Origin: CAZEAC01 sp964510065
GTDB lineage: Bacteria; Bdellovibrionota_C; UBA2361; CAIXSY01
Direction: 5' to 3'
DNA length: 64,000 nt
Assembly: GCA_964510065.1 (NCBI GenBank)
Contig: CAZEAC010000005.1
Span: forward strand, 26,747-90,746
Each line of letters opens with the position of its first letter. Position 1 is the stretch's first letter. The notes beneath the pieces are model-generated. The model searched no databases, was not told the origin of the DNA, and saw nothing but the letters and a program-made list of their open reading frames with translations. This document shows positions 26,643-35,715 of this stretch, piece by piece. The translations under genes and the position numbers were made by a program.

Positions 26643-28175
26643 ATGAGTGACCTCCTTTTGGCGCTTGATCAGGGGACTACTGGGACTAGCGCTTCATTTT
26701 TTGACGCATCTTCGTTTGAACTTATAGCCTCCTGCAAAGAAGAGTTCCCGCAAATTTATCCGCGTTCCGGGCATGTCGAACACGATCCCAATGCAATCTG
26801 GAAAAGTTTGCAGATTGCGCTCAGGCGATCGTGGGAGCAGGCGCAGAGCGTCAGGTCCTCGCTCACGCTTCGGAACATTGCGGCCATAGGTATAACTAAC
26901 CAGCGCGAAACTGTGGTTGCCTGGAATCGGAGATCGGGCGAACTCGCGGGAAATGCGATTGTCTGGCAAGATCGTCGCACCTCTGATTTCTGCTCAGCGT
27001 TAAAGAAAGATGAAGTAACTCGTAAAAAAATACTCAATCTTACCGGTCTTGTGTGTGATCCCTACTTCAGCGCGTCAAAAATGCGCTGGATGCTCGAGCA
27101 CTATCCGAAGGCCGCCGAGTTTGAACGAAAAGGAGAATTAGTTTTTGGTACGGTGGACTCGTATCTCATATTTCTGCTATCCGGAGGCACATCGGTAGTC
27201 ACCGAACATACAAATGCAAGCCGCACGATGGTATATGGACTTGCCGAAGGAAAATATCATTCAGAACTTATGGCGCTGTTTGGAGTTTCTGAGGCGATGC
27301 TCCCCGAGATTTTACCAAGTGTCGGTCATTTCGCAAAAACCAAGGGCCTTTCATTTCTGCCTGACGGTATTCCGATTACTGGATGTTTGGGCGATCAGCA
27401 GTCCGCGCTCTTTGGTCATGCCGCCACAACGAGCGGAAAGGGGAAAATAACTTATGGCACGGGTGCTTTTTTACTTGTTGCGACCGGCTCCGACGTAAAG
27501 ATCTCCGACCGCGGGATACTGACCACGGTCGCGCTGGCAACTGCTCGAGAACGAAGTTTCGCGCTCGAAGGGAGTGCATTTATTGCTGGAGCCGCGGTGC
27601 AGTTTATTCGCGATAACTTTGGCTGGATCAAGAATGCTTCTGAAGCCGAGGCGCTCGCGTTGAGCAGCGAGCGCGATCCGAGCCTCCTGTTTGTTCCGGC
27701 ACTCGCAGGTCTTGGGGCGCCGTATTGGAATCCTAATGCAAAGGGGGCGCTCCTAGGGCTTTCGCGAGGGAGTAGCAAGAGTCAGATAATGCGCGCGGTG
27801 CTTGAGAGTATCGCGTTGCAGAATGTGTTGATTCTTCAGCTCATGCAGGAATGCAGCGGCACGATGCTGCAATCTCTTGGTGTTGATGGCGGAGCGGCGA
27901 AGAGTGACTATTTGATGCAGTTCCAAAGTGATATCGGTCCAGTTGAGTTGTTGCGCTCAAGTCATACTGAAATCACCGCCCTTGGTGCTGCACGAGCGGC
28001 GCTTCAAGGACTTGACCCTCAACGTGCTTTGCCGCGTCCCACGATTACAAGAAGTTTCGCTCCTAAAATGAATTCTTCCGAGGCACGATCGATTGTCAAC
28101 AATTGGCGTAGCGCGGTCGAACTTATCGATAGCTACTATCGCGAAAGCTCAAACTCGACCAGCAGCGGACGGTGA
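26643..28175 (+). CDS. glpK: Glycerol kinase
   Basis: 510 aa FGGY-family kinase making glycerol-3-phosphate. Motifs: LLALDQGTTGTSASFF, GITNQRETVVAWNR, IVWQDRRTS, GCLGDQQSALFGH, TYGTGAFLL, and FVPALAGLGAPYWNPNAKGALLGL. No glycerol facilitator or dehydrogenase is nearby. Its last 40 bases overlap the tail of the convergent EEP-family gene. Glycerol-3-phosphate also feeds phospholipid synthesis, which fits the neighbouring cardiolipin-synthase-like gene, though the link is only positional. Confidence 0.95.
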   Translation: MSDLLLALDQGTTGTSASFFDASSFELIASCKEEFPQIYPRSGHVEHDPNAIWKSLQIALRRSWEQAQSVRSSLTLRNIAAIGITNQRETVVAWNRRSGELAGNAIVWQDRRTSDFCSALKKDEVTRKKILNLTGLVCDPYFSASKMRWMLEHYPKAAEFERKGELVFGTVDSYLIFLLSGGTSVVTEHTNASRTMVYGLAEGKYHSELMALFGVSEAMLPEILPSVGHFAKTKGLSFLPDGIPITGCLGDQQSALFGHAATTSGKGKITYGTGAFLLVATGSDVKISDRGILTTVALATARERSFALEGSAFIAGAAVQFIRDNFGWIKNASEAEALALSSERDPSLLFVPALAGLGAPYWNPNAKGALLGLSRGSSKSQIMRAVLESIALQNVLILQLMQECSGTMLQSLGVDGGAAKSDYLMQFQSDIGPVELLRSSHTEITALGAARAALQGLDPQRALPRPTITRSFAPKMNSSEARSIVNNWRSAVELIDSYYRESSNSTSSGR

Positions 28176-28879
28176 TCTGATAGCGCACCGATCTTCTTTC
28201 CGCTAAGCACCGTCGCAGATATGGGTTTCATGCCTCGATAGTAAATTCTATCCAAGCGAAGTAGCGGAAAAATTCCCGGAAAGCTCCGCGCGTAGGTGCC
28301 GCGGTGACTCTTGAATGCTTCTTTGACACCGAGAGCATGCTCGATATGGCTCGAGGCTTCCTGCCGCCAATCATTGAAGTCACCGGCAATAATCACCGCT
28401 GAGCCGGGATCGAGCATGCTCGAGATGCGTTCTGCGATTGCGCTAAGCTGCTTCCTTCGACCAAGAGTAAAAAGGCTTAAATGCACCGAGAAACAGTGCA
28501 AGACACGACGTTCGGGAAGGATCTCGATTTTTGCGTGAAGCAAGCCACGCTGCTCAAAGTAGTTAGTAGAAAGATCAAAGTTTGACCAGTGAGTTATCGG
28601 AAATTTGCTTAAAAGTGCGTTTCCATGGTGCCCCTCGTCATACACCGCGTTTTTTCCGTAGGCATAGTGCGACCATACCTGGTCAGCAAGAAATTCAAAC
28701 TGCGACGATCCGTGACCTTCAACAAAATGGCGCGAGTGGGCTCCGAGCACCTCTTGAAGGAACACCAGATCAAGATTTTGTTCCTTAAGAAGATCCTTCA
28801 TTTCAGCGAGGACGAAGCGCCGATTAAAAATCGAAAAGCCTTTATGCATGTTGTAGGAAAGTGCTCGAATGATGGTCAT
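28136..28879 (-). CDS. Endonuclease/exonuclease/phosphatase family protein (YbhP-like)
   Basis: About 247 aa. Metal-dependent EEP fold: ALSYNMHKGF, LQEVLG, HCFSVHLSLFTLGRRKQL, IIAGDFNDWR, LLRLDRIYYRG and the final SDHRPLLVEF. The ATG at 28879 overlaps the stop of the PLD gene (ATGA) and follows an AAGAGG ribosome site. An EEP gene coupled to a PLD-family cardiolipin synthase is the arrangement of E. coli ybhP-clsB, so a role in phospholipid turnover is likely. The substrate is not known. Confidence 0.88.
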   Translation of the reverse strand: MTIIRALSYNMHKGFSIFNRRFVLAEMKDLLKEQNLDLVFLQEVLGAHSRHFVEGHGSSQFEFLADQVWSHYAYGKNAVYDEGHHGNALLSKFPITHWSNFDLSTNYFEQRGLLHAKIEILPERRVLHCFSVHLSLFTLGRRKQLSAIAERISSMLDPGSAVIIAGDFNDWRQEASSHIEHALGVKEAFKSHRGTYARSFPGIFPLLRLDRIYYRGMKPISATVLSGKKIGALSDHRPLLVEFELSR

Positions 28880-30072
28880 AGCCACCTCTTGAAGGCCAAG
28901 ATAAGCCTTCCGATGAACGCCTGCAAAAATTTCCCTCGAAGGACTGAAGTATCTCGAAACTCGACGCTCGCTGCTATAGTGGCATCGAATTGCCGGGCAA
29001 GCTCTTCTCGATTCGACGCTTGGGTAAGTACTGCATCAACTTCAAGATCGTGAACTATGCTTCGGTGATTAATATTCGAAGATCCAACCATCGCCCAGTC
29101 ATCAAGCAACATCGTCTTTGCATGGAGAATGCTGGGAGTATAACGGTATACCTGGATGCGGCTTCGCGCGAGCGTGCGTTCGAAGGCCGAAGCCACCCAG
29201 GCCATAAAAAAAACATCCGAAGCCCCGGGCATAAGCACACGCACATCGAGTCCGCGCTTCGCTGCCGCGCGCAGTCCTCGTAGCAGTGAAACGGTGGGGA
29301 CGAAATAGGGAGTGCAGATCCAAATTCGGCGCTCCGCGCGGCGAATCCGGCGAAGCAGGTTGTTGTTGTGATAGCGACGGAGTCGATAGGTGGCGTTAAG
29401 CCGAACTGCCGATCCACGAGATTGATTCAGAATCTTTTTAAACTCTTTTCGACGAGTGCGCTGGTGCGGGACTCGCCAGAGCCATATTTTTTCAAATGCA
29501 GCGCTGAGATATCGCACATCCGCGCCGCGCACTCGAAGTGCCGTATCACGCCAGGCTTTTTCCCCGCGCTGTGAGCGAGCGTGATCGTCGCTAATATTCA
29601 TGCTTCCAAGCCAAGCCTGCTGTCCATCAACGATGATGACTTTACGGTGATCGCGTCGATTTAGGCCGGAGATCCAGCGCGCTGCCGAATATATTCCTGG
29701 CACCTTCGTCGAAAAGGCCTTCCAGAATATGGGATGGTAGACCTTACTCGGTATGCCCGCGTCGACCAATCGAGTACCCTGCCTATGTGGCCAACGCGGC
29801 GTGCCGACTCCATCAACCAGTACTCGAATCTTGACGCCGCGACGATGCGCTTCAAGGAGCCCATCAACAATTTTTCCCGCGATAGTATCATCGGCAAAAA
29901 TATAGACCTCAAGCTCAATGCTTAGGCGGGCAGCTGCTATTGCGCCAAGAATGCTTTCGTAATAGCTATCGCCATCAGTGAAAAGCTGCTCTTCCTCCCA
30001 ACGCGGAGATTGTGCGGTATCGTAGTTTGCCACCTTCCAATTATAACCGAGCCGCATAGCAGCGGTAAACAT
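28876..30072 (-). CDS. clsB: Cardiolipin synthase-like phospholipase D protein (ClsB type)
   Basis: 398 aa with two HKD motifs: HRKVIIVDGQQAWLGSMNIS and HAKTMLLDDWAMVGSSNINHRS. These make the PLD active site used for phosphatidyl transfer in cardiolipin synthesis. No N-terminal transmembrane pair is present, as in ClsB rather than ClsA. A C-terminal basic-hydrophobic tail (AFIGRLILAFKRWL) could associate with the membrane. An alternative start at the in-frame ATG at 30057 shortens it by five residues. Coupled to the EEP gene. The exact phospholipid reaction is inferred from family and context. Confidence 0.88.
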   Translation of the reverse strand: MFTAAMRLGYNWKVANYDTAQSPRWEEEQLFTDGDSYYESILGAIAAARLSIELEVYIFADDTIAGKIVDGLLEAHRRGVKIRVLVDGVGTPRWPHRQGTRLVDAGIPSKVYHPIFWKAFSTKVPGIYSAARWISGLNRRDHRKVIIVDGQQAWLGSMNISDDHARSQRGEKAWRDTALRVRGADVRYLSAAFEKIWLWRVPHQRTRRKEFKKILNQSRGSAVRLNATYRLRRYHNNNLLRRIRRAERRIWICTPYFVPTVSLLRGLRAAAKRGLDVRVLMPGASDVFFMAWVASAFERTLARSRIQVYRYTPSILHAKTMLLDDWAMVGSSNINHRSIVHDLEVDAVLTQASNREELARQFDATIAASVEFRDTSVLRGKFLQAFIGRLILAFKRWL

Positions 30073-30096
30073 GGACTGTCGATTTTCAGCATGCGC

Positions 30097-30540
30097 CTAC
30101 TTGCCGCATTCCGAGCGTAGCTCGTACGGTGCATATAGCTTCCAATAGGCAAAGTCAGTGGAAGCAAGATCCAAGTCGAGAACGATGATTTTTGTTTCCC
30201 TTTGAGCATTTGGAACTTTCCACCACTGTCCATGAAAACAAACGTAATGGTCCGCCTGAGCGCCACGACAGCTCCCAAAGAATGAATAGGAGTCAAGCGT
30301 AATTCCCCATGTGGAAATCGAAAATGCGCCGACAGAATTTGTTGAAGTAGCTTTCGTGGAGAGATGTCGTTTGCCCTCTCCCTCTGCTCCAACACAGCGC
30401 TGAGATGACTCGAGTATTACTTTGGCGTTTGCTACCGGCAAACCATATGAATCGACGACGAGCCCTCGAAAGCCCAGATAGTATGGGTTGGGCCAGCAGC
30501 CGCTGAGCACAAACGCTAAAAGTAGGCAAACTATTCGCAT
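30097..30540 (-). CDS. Lipoprotein with a carboxypeptidase-regulatory-like beta domain
   Basis: About 147 aa. Signal peptide with lipobox AFVLSGC, giving a mature N-terminus CWPNPYYLG. The segment FRGLVVDSYGLPVANAKVILES is the usual opening of a CarboxypepD_reg-like/transthyretin-like fold, and SVGAFSIST fits the next strand. Several further Cys residues suggest periplasmic disulfides. It lies 24 bp downstream of nothing recognisable and just before the start of the divergent 217-aa ORF. Function unknown. Confidence 0.7.
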   Translation of the reverse strand: MRIVCLLLAFVLSGCWPNPYYLGFRGLVVDSYGLPVANAKVILESSQRCVGAEGEGKRHLSTKATSTNSVGAFSISTWGITLDSYSFFGSCRGAQADHYVCFHGQWWKVPNAQRETKIIVLDLDLASTDFAYWKLYAPYELRSECGK

Positions 30541-30549
30541 AATATTTCC

Positions 30550-31203
30550 TTGATTCTTGACCGAATGACGCAATTTTCGCCAGAACTACTTTTGAAGTTT
30601 TATAGGAGTGGTACATTACTACCATTCACGAAAAGTGGATGTGAGCTGGTGATCGTATCGTATGCAGGACGGATTTTTATGGCAAATGTTTCCACTCCAT
30701 TGAGGTTCCCCTGTCTTATGTGTTTTGGGAGCAGGCTCTTTGCGCTTACCGCGGATGAGTTCACGAAAGCACTTGCCCCTACCTATCGAGGCAATTTTGA
30801 TTTTCGATTTAAGTTGTTGCCGAGTCCGACAGGTCACCACCCACCGCGATGGATCTTAGAAAGCAGCGGCAGAATTAGAATGATTACTTGTAAGTCGATC
30901 GTCAACAGCTGGGCTATCAAACTTCGTTGGCTCTGGGATTTCACTCGTGCGCATTGCGAGGTCTCGGAGCCTATCTCCACAAAGGTCTCTGAATTTTTGG
31001 TACTACTTGCGGAGCTAAAAGATTCTGGATCTCCTCCTCGTGTGCGTTTGGCTCGAAGCGTAGTTGCGTCGATGCCTTCGGACGAGTTGCTCGACGAGCG
31101 CGTATTTAGATTAATTTGGAAGGATGCGGGGTTTGACGTGGCAGATGCGGAATGGGGGAAGACTTTTCCTTCTGGTGCAAATGGGACTCGCCTTCGCCTT
31201 TAG
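30550..31203 (+). CDS. Hypothetical protein
   Basis: Up to 217 aa; no family recognised. It is divergent from the lipoprotein gene with only 9 bp between the two putative starts, so a later start (MTQFSPELLL at codon 6, or the ATG near residue 44) is likely. The sequence has a mixed character: two basic segments around SGRIRMITCKS and WAIKLRWLWDF, and a C-terminal RLIWKDAGFDVADAEW. No signal peptide or membrane helix is clear. Coding status is plausible from length but not proven. Confidence 0.45.
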   Translation: MILDRMTQFSPELLLKFYRSGTLLPFTKSGCELVIVSYAGRIFMANVSTPLRFPCLMCFGSRLFALTADEFTKALAPTYRGNFDFRFKLLPSPTGHHPPRWILESSGRIRMITCKSIVNSWAIKLRWLWDFTRAHCEVSEPISTKVSEFLVLLAELKDSGSPPRVRLARSVVASMPSDELLDERVFRLIWKDAGFDVADAEWGKTFPSGANGTRLRL

Positions 31204-31530
31204 CTAAAATTTGAGGCCGCAATTCACGCTAACGAAGTTGGTAATCTGTCCCTTACAATGGGAGCTAGCCAGAACGAAACTGACAACTAAGCCGTCGGTC
31301 GATTTCAGATATTTCTTGTGCAAGTGCGCTGCGACCATGCCGGCAACGGCACGATGGGTCGTGATTTGGACCATTGCTGCCGAATTCCTGTTCTTATCTC
31401 TGGTAAGGAGTTACAGTCTAGAAGCGTTACCATACAACAATCGATAGCTTCTTTTTTTTGCTTTTACTCTCACCGAGTGACGGTTAGACAGGTTTCTGAC
31501 AGAACTTGAATCGACTGTTGTTGGTAATAA
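31204..31530. other. 327-bp interval with no recognised gene
   Basis: Between the hypothetical gene ending at 31203 and the lytic transglycosylase. A 78-codon open frame (31211-31447) exists but has no ribosome site, no recognisable domain and atypical composition, so it is not called. A run of eight Ts (31449-31456) is present without a clear preceding stem, so a terminator is not supported. Confidence 0.5.
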
Positions 31531-32148
31531 TTACCCATTCTTAGCGCGATAGGCACCTTCAAGTGACACCACTTTGCGCACGTAGTCTCTCGTTTCAGCA
31601 AATGGTGGAATGCCACCATAACGATCAACAGTCTGAGGGCCTGCGTTGTAGGCGGCTAGTGCTAAATTCAAGTTGCCGCGATACTTCTGAAGTAAGCCCG
31701 CAAGGTAGCGTGTTCCACCCAAAATGTTTTGCTGCGGTACCCACGGATTCCTGACGCCAAGATCGCGAGCAGTTTCTGGCATAAGCTGCATAAGTCCCAT
31801 CGCGCCTTTCCGAGACTTGGCGTAGGGGTCAAATCTTGACTCGGCGTGAATAACGGCGCGTATTAAACTTGGCGTCACGCCGTGGCGCTCTGAAGCATCG
31901 GCGATAAGCGGTGCATACTCGCGCTGGAATAATCGACTTCGAGCGCGGCGCATGCTGTTGTAGCGCGAAAAAGTTGTACTTCCGGCTCGGAAGACTGCCG
32001 AGCGTTGGTCGGGCCGCGGTTTACGATTAGTAAATGTAATTGAGCCGTCCGAGTTCTTGATGACATAGATTTCTGCGTGCAGCGCAGTGACAATGGCCAA
32101 AGTTCCAACGGTTACACCAAAAATAGTCAACAATAAGCGGCGCAACAT
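31531..32148 (-). CDS. Lytic transglycosylase with N-terminal DUF4124-like segment
   Basis: 205 aa. Signal peptide (about 1-25, ending in TALHA), then a DUF4124-like stretch AEIYVIKNSDGSITFTNRKP, then an SLT domain from about 80. The catalytic Glu is in RAVIHAESRFDP. It is followed by KGAMGLMQLMPETARDLGV, NILGGTRYLAGLL and LALAAYNAGP. It cleaves peptidoglycan in the periplasm by forming 1,6-anhydromuramic ends. Upstream 32149-32384 holds its promoter region; apart from a short hairpin (ACTCA/TGAGT near 32320-32337) I see nothing else there. Confidence 0.92.
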   Translation of the reverse strand: MLRRLLLTIFGVTVGTLAIVTALHAEIYVIKNSDGSITFTNRKPRPDQRSAVFRAGSTTFSRYNSMRRARSRLFQREYAPLIADASERHGVTPSLIRAVIHAESRFDPYAKSRKGAMGLMQLMPETARDLGVRNPWVPQQNILGGTRYLAGLLQKYRGNLNLALAAYNAGPQTVDRYGGIPPFAETRDYVRKVVSLEGAYRAKNG

Positions 32149-32384
32149 ACGCTCCTAGAATCTCATCGTACCTTCTTTGATGATATACCAGATTAAGAAG
32201 GTTTGCCTTGATTGCGAGTTGGTGATCTTTCTTTTCCGTGCAAAGAGAAAAAGCTTCGTAAAATCAATATGTTAATGGACTGCTAATTGACTACTCATTA
32301 AGTGTAGGTAGCTTTCTCCTCTACTCACTCAAAATGAGTATTTGGGTTGCCTGGAGTTATTGAGTCGTTAACTGGTTTCAAGTA

Positions 32385-33665
32385 TCAGCCACGAAAGCGC
32401 CGCTCCTCGGTCCAAGCCTCAAGCGCTGATGTTGCGACAGCCGATTTTGAAAGTCCGCGTAGCATAATGCAATGTAGGTTTCCACCGCGCTCGTAAAATC
32501 CCTCTTCGCTGACCATAGTTACCTTTATGCCGAGAGACTCCAATCGTTCGCGCGCAAGGGCATCAGAGCTTCTCGCTGATGCGGCGTCGGATTGAAATAG
32601 TGGAAAAAGATAGTGTCGCGACCTTCTAAAGGAATCGTAAAAGAGTACGCCGTTTAAAATAGATTGTGTCCGTGCCACCCGCGCGGGATGCATAGGCAGA
32701 TGCGCCATTTGAAACCCGTGAGTTACGAGCTGGCGCTGCATTGTTATGAGTTCACTAAGGAGCTCAGCTTGCTGTTTCGGGCCAAGCTGCGCGCGCATAC
32801 GTGCGGCGCGACCTCCTCCGTCACGACGACGTGAGTTACCAGCGCGATTCGATCGATACCGGCTCAGGTCCGCGGCCCCAGGCCAGCTTCCCGAATCGAG
32901 CGTCGCCAATACTCCGTCTTCAAGTGGAAGGAAGAGTTGGTCGAGATGAAAAAGCATCCGATTCTGCGGCAGGAAAGCGCCGTCGTTATTGCGTCTGCCA
33001 AGAATGAGGACCTCGTCAGCATTGAAGCTTAGCCGCATTATCTCTCGGTAGGCCGACTCGTCGAGCACTTCGCCAGCTCGCGCAAAGCGCGCAGCGCTTT
33101 CGATGAAGGAGTCAGCGCCGACTAGAACATAACGCAGAGCAGCGGAGTTCCTCGCGAGCAGCACATTTCCGCCGGCGAATTCGAGCGGCGAGCGAACGAC
33201 GTTCAGATTAAGCAGCTTGGCTAGTTTTTCGATGACTCTATTCCCTGGAGCCTCTGGTGGATAACGTTTCTCTCCGGCATAGGTGAGTGGGAGTAGCACC
33301 GAGTTGCCAGCGCCTTTTGCATAATCTTGCGCCCACGAAGTAAAACTCGTGCTCTGAATATTGAGGTATGAAATGCGCGATGGAAATAGAAAGCTCCGCG
33401 CAAGTTTGTCCCTCAGCGAGCCCTGCCGATACGCAACTACAACTGAGGTTGAACGCGGAAGCGCTCGTTCCAGGTTGGCGATTGTTGAAAGCTCGCTCCG
33501 ATTTTCGTTCGTGGCCATCAGCACGACCCGTTCCAAGGAGTCTTCATATTCTGGAACGAACGGAAGCATCTGCTCTTTGTGGTAGAATTGCTCTCGCGAA
33601 CTCGCTACCATCGAGGGTCTAGCCACGCACCCAGTGAGCAGGAAAACTAGTAATAAAAAACGCAT
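32385..33665 (-). CDS. Guanidine-modifying-enzyme (agmatine/arginine deiminase-like) lipoprotein
   Basis: About 426 aa from the ATG at 33665. Signal with lipobox VFLLTGC. The body carries the landmarks of the amidinotransferase/deiminase superfamily: SWAQDYAKG with the catalytic Asp, EFAGGNVLL, FHLDQLFLPLEDGV with the His-x-Asp pair, and the C-terminal RGGNLHCIML with the nucleophile Cys. The catalytic set is therefore intact. An Arg/Gly-rich insertion (SRRRDGGGRAARMRAQLG) lies in the middle. A lipid-anchored, extracytoplasmic member is unusual, since most are cytosolic. The substrate (free agmatine, arginine, or protein arginine as in PAD enzymes) cannot be told. Confidence 0.75.
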   Translation of the reverse strand: MRFLLLVFLLTGCVARPSMVASSREQFYHKEQMLPFVPEYEDSLERVVLMATNENRSELSTIANLERALPRSTSVVVAYRQGSLRDKLARSFLFPSRISYLNIQSTSFTSWAQDYAKGAGNSVLLPLTYAGEKRYPPEAPGNRVIEKLAKLLNLNVVRSPLEFAGGNVLLARNSAALRYVLVGADSFIESAARFARAGEVLDESAYREIMRLSFNADEVLILGRRNNDGAFLPQNRMLFHLDQLFLPLEDGVLATLDSGSWPGAADLSRYRSNRAGNSRRRDGGGRAARMRAQLGPKQQAELLSELITMQRQLVTHGFQMAHLPMHPARVARTQSILNGVLFYDSFRRSRHYLFPLFQSDAASARSSDALARERLESLGIKVTMVSEEGFYERGGNLHCIMLRGLSKSAVATSALEAWTEERRFRG

Positions 33666-33755
33666 TGCGATTACTCTTATAGCCCTGCGTTGTAAGCTTT
33701 TCAGCGTTGACCGGCAATAGGCCGTCATCTGCCCGAGGCAAATTTTTTGCGTGTA

Positions 33756-33786
33756 TTGACCTGTGCTCCCCCGATCAGACTATAAT
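33756..33786 (+). promoter_or_regulatory. Putative promoter with leaderless spacing
   Basis: TTGACC at 33756-33761 and a perfect TATAAT at 33781-33786, separated by 19 bp. The ATG of the 68-aa ORF starts 5 bp after the -10 box, so the expected transcription start coincides with the start codon. No Shine-Dalgarno is present. Confidence 0.45.
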
Positions 33787-33791
33787 TATAT

Positions 33792-33998
33792 ATGCACGAC
33801 CATGAGGAAAAGTCAGCGTTAAGCCGTCGAATACAAGAGGTAAAGGACGCAACGCTTAATGCGGCGGAGCGGCGACAGGGAGCCGACAAGCGCCTTCCAC
33901 AGCCACTTTTCTGGTCGCTCTTTCATGCCGAATTGGCCGAGATAAAGCAGCAGAAGGCAATTCGGCGGCTTCTTGATTCCGTTTTGATCCCTAAGTAA
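33792..33998 (+). CDS. Small hypothetical protein, probably leaderless
   Basis: 68 aa, highly charged and helical (SRRIQEVKDATLNAAERRQGADK), with no signal peptide or membrane helix and no recognised family. It lies directly behind a TATAAT box with leaderless spacing and 94 bp before prfC on the same strand. The intervening 33999-34092 could hold the prfC promoter. Called mainly because of the promoter geometry and the even amino-acid composition. Confidence 0.5.
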   Translation: MHDHEEKSALSRRIQEVKDATLNAAERRQGADKRLPQPLFWSLFHAELAEIKQQKAIRRLLDSVLIPK

Positions 33999-34092
33999 CC
34001 TCATGCAAATAACGTTGGGACTAGAGCGCCGTGTTTCGGAGGCATGCGCTGATCGGTCTAGGCAATCAATTTACGAGTTCCGGATGTAAACC

Positions 34093-35715
34093 ATGACGCA
34101 AGCAGGAGCACTTGATAGCACAGTTGCTAAGGAAGTTTCGGATCGGCGTACCTTCGCGATCATTAGTCATCCTGACGCTGGCAAAACCACGCTCACGGAA
34201 AAGCTATTGCTGTATTCCGGGATGATTCGTACCGCCGGCGCGGTACGCGCTCGTAAGGGTGGCAAGACCACTAGTTCTGACTGGATGGCGCTTGAGCAGG
34301 AGCGCGGTATCTCAATTTCGGCGTCAGCAATGCAGTTTCGCTATAAAGANNNNNNNNNNATTGTTATCAATCTTCTCGATACACCAGGTCACCAGGATTT
34401 TAGTGAAGACACCTACCGTACGCTTACGGCCACCGATAGCGCGGTGATGGTGATAGATGCCGGGAAAGGCGTTGAGACTCAGACGCGAAAGCTCTTCGCA
34501 GTTTGCAGCATGCGAAAGATACCGATCCTTACCTTCATGAATAAATGTGATCTTGATTGCCGAGATCTGTTTGATCTGCTGCATGAGGTAGAGGGCGTGC
34601 TGGGAATAAAAGCAGCTCCGCTCAATTGGCCTATTGGCACAGGCCGAAATTTCACCGGTGTTGTTGATTGTCAAAGCCGTGAAGTGCTTCTTTTTTCTAA
34701 GCGTGCCGGAGGAGGCGGAGAAAGAGCTGAGGTAAGGAAGTTTACCTGGGAGAATTTTGAGAGTTCTGGTGCAGTCGATGCCGAGTTGCTCGCGCAGGTG
34801 AAGTTTGATCTGGAACTTCTTCGAGAAGCCGGAAACCCATTTTCGCGAGAAGAGTTTCTAGCGGGAAAAGTGACTCCGGTGTTCTTTGGCTCAGCGCTCA
34901 CTAATTTTGGCGTTGAGCCGTTTTTCGACCAGTTTGTAAATCTTGCGCCGACGCCAAGGCCGTTTCCCGTGATGCTCCCCAACGGGGAAGAAAGGTTGCT
35001 CGATCCGATAAAAGATCCTTTCAGTGGCTTCGTGTTCAAGATCCAAGCGAATATGAATCCACGGCATCGTGATTGCATGGCGTACCTCCGCGTTGCGTCA
35101 GGCAAGTTCGCGCGCGATATGGTTGCGACCCACCGCCGTAGCGGCAAGGAAGTTCGTCTTTCGCGATCCTACAGCCTCGTCGCGCAGGATCGAAATACGG
35201 TCGATGAAGGATTCGCCGGCGACATAATTGGGGTAATTAATCCGGGCCTTTTCGCGATTGGCGATACCGTAACTGAAGGCGGTAACTTTGAATTTAAGCC
35301 GATGCCGCAATTCCCCCCGGAAGTGGTCGCGCAGATTCGTCCACTTGATGTCATGCGCCGAAAGGCCTTCGAAAAGGGCATGCAGCAGCTTTGTGCAGAG
35401 GGTGCGGTACAGCTTCTGCGCTCCTACGAGAATCGGGAGAGTCCTCCCTACGTAGCAGCTGTAGGGAGCTTGCAGTTCGAAGTGTTGCAGTATCGCTTAA
35501 AGGACGAATATGGAGTTGAAACTGAATTAACGGTGCTTCCCTACCAGTATAGCGCCTGGCTAGAGGGCGAGCTTGCAACGCTTAAAAAGCCGCGCAATGC
35601 CTTCATCGCGCTTGATAGTCGGGGCCGTGTCGTTATTCTCTTTGCAAACGAGTGGGAGAAGAAATATTTGCTCGAGCAAAATCCTCAGCATGGATTGCGG
35701 GACTTTGTAAGTTAA
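34093..35715 (+). CDS. prfC: Peptide chain release factor 3 (contains assembly gap)
   Basis: About 540 aa as assembled. GTPase that recycles RF1/RF2 after translation termination. Motifs: G1 SHPDAGKTT, switch I region RGISISASAMQF, G3 DTPGHQDFSEDTYRTLTA, G4 FMNKCDLD. The downstream stretches GFVFKIQANMNPRHRDCMAYLRVASGKF and AVGSLQFEVLQYRLKDEYGVE are typical of RF3 rather than EF-G. Ten undetermined bases (34350-34359) sit just before the G3 motif. The frame resumes correctly, but the gap region appears about three codons longer than the family norm. The stop overlaps the stop of the convergent PHP gene. Confidence 0.95.
   Translation: MTQAGALDSTVAKEVSDRRTFAIISHPDAGKTTLTEKLLLYSGMIRTAGAVRARKGGKTTSSDWMALEQERGISISASAMQFRYKXXXXIVINLLDTPGHQDFSEDTYRTLTATDSAVMVIDAGKGVETQTRKLFAVCSMRKIPILTFMNKCDLDCRDLFDLLHEVEGVLGIKAAPLNWPIGTGRNFTGVVDCQSREVLLFSKRAGGGGERAEVRKFTWENFESSGAVDAELLAQVKFDLELLREAGNPFSREEFLAGKVTPVFFGSALTNFGVEPFFDQFVNLAPTPRPFPVMLPNGEERLLDPIKDPFSGFVFKIQANMNPRHRDCMAYLRVASGKFARDMVATHRRSGKEVRLSRSYSLVAQDRNTVDEGFAGDIIGVINPGLFAIGDTVTEGGNFEFKPMPQFPPEVVAQIRPLDVMRRKAFEKGMQQLCAEGAVQLLRSYENRESPPYVAAVGSLQFEVLQYRLKDEYGVETELTVLPYQYSAWLEGELATLKKPRNAFIALDSRGRVVILFANEWEKKYLLEQNPQHGLRDFVS
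34350..34359. other. Assembly gap of ten Ns
   Basis: A run of exactly ten N inside prfC. In E. coli RF3 five residues separate QFPY from NLLDTPGH. Here eight codons, four of them touching the Ns, separate QFRY from NLLDTPGH. The run is probably a scaffolder placeholder rather than a measured length. Confidence 0.95.

Noticed and set aside
31211..31447. 78-codon ORF
   Set aside because: No ribosome site, no domain, unusual composition; probably chance.
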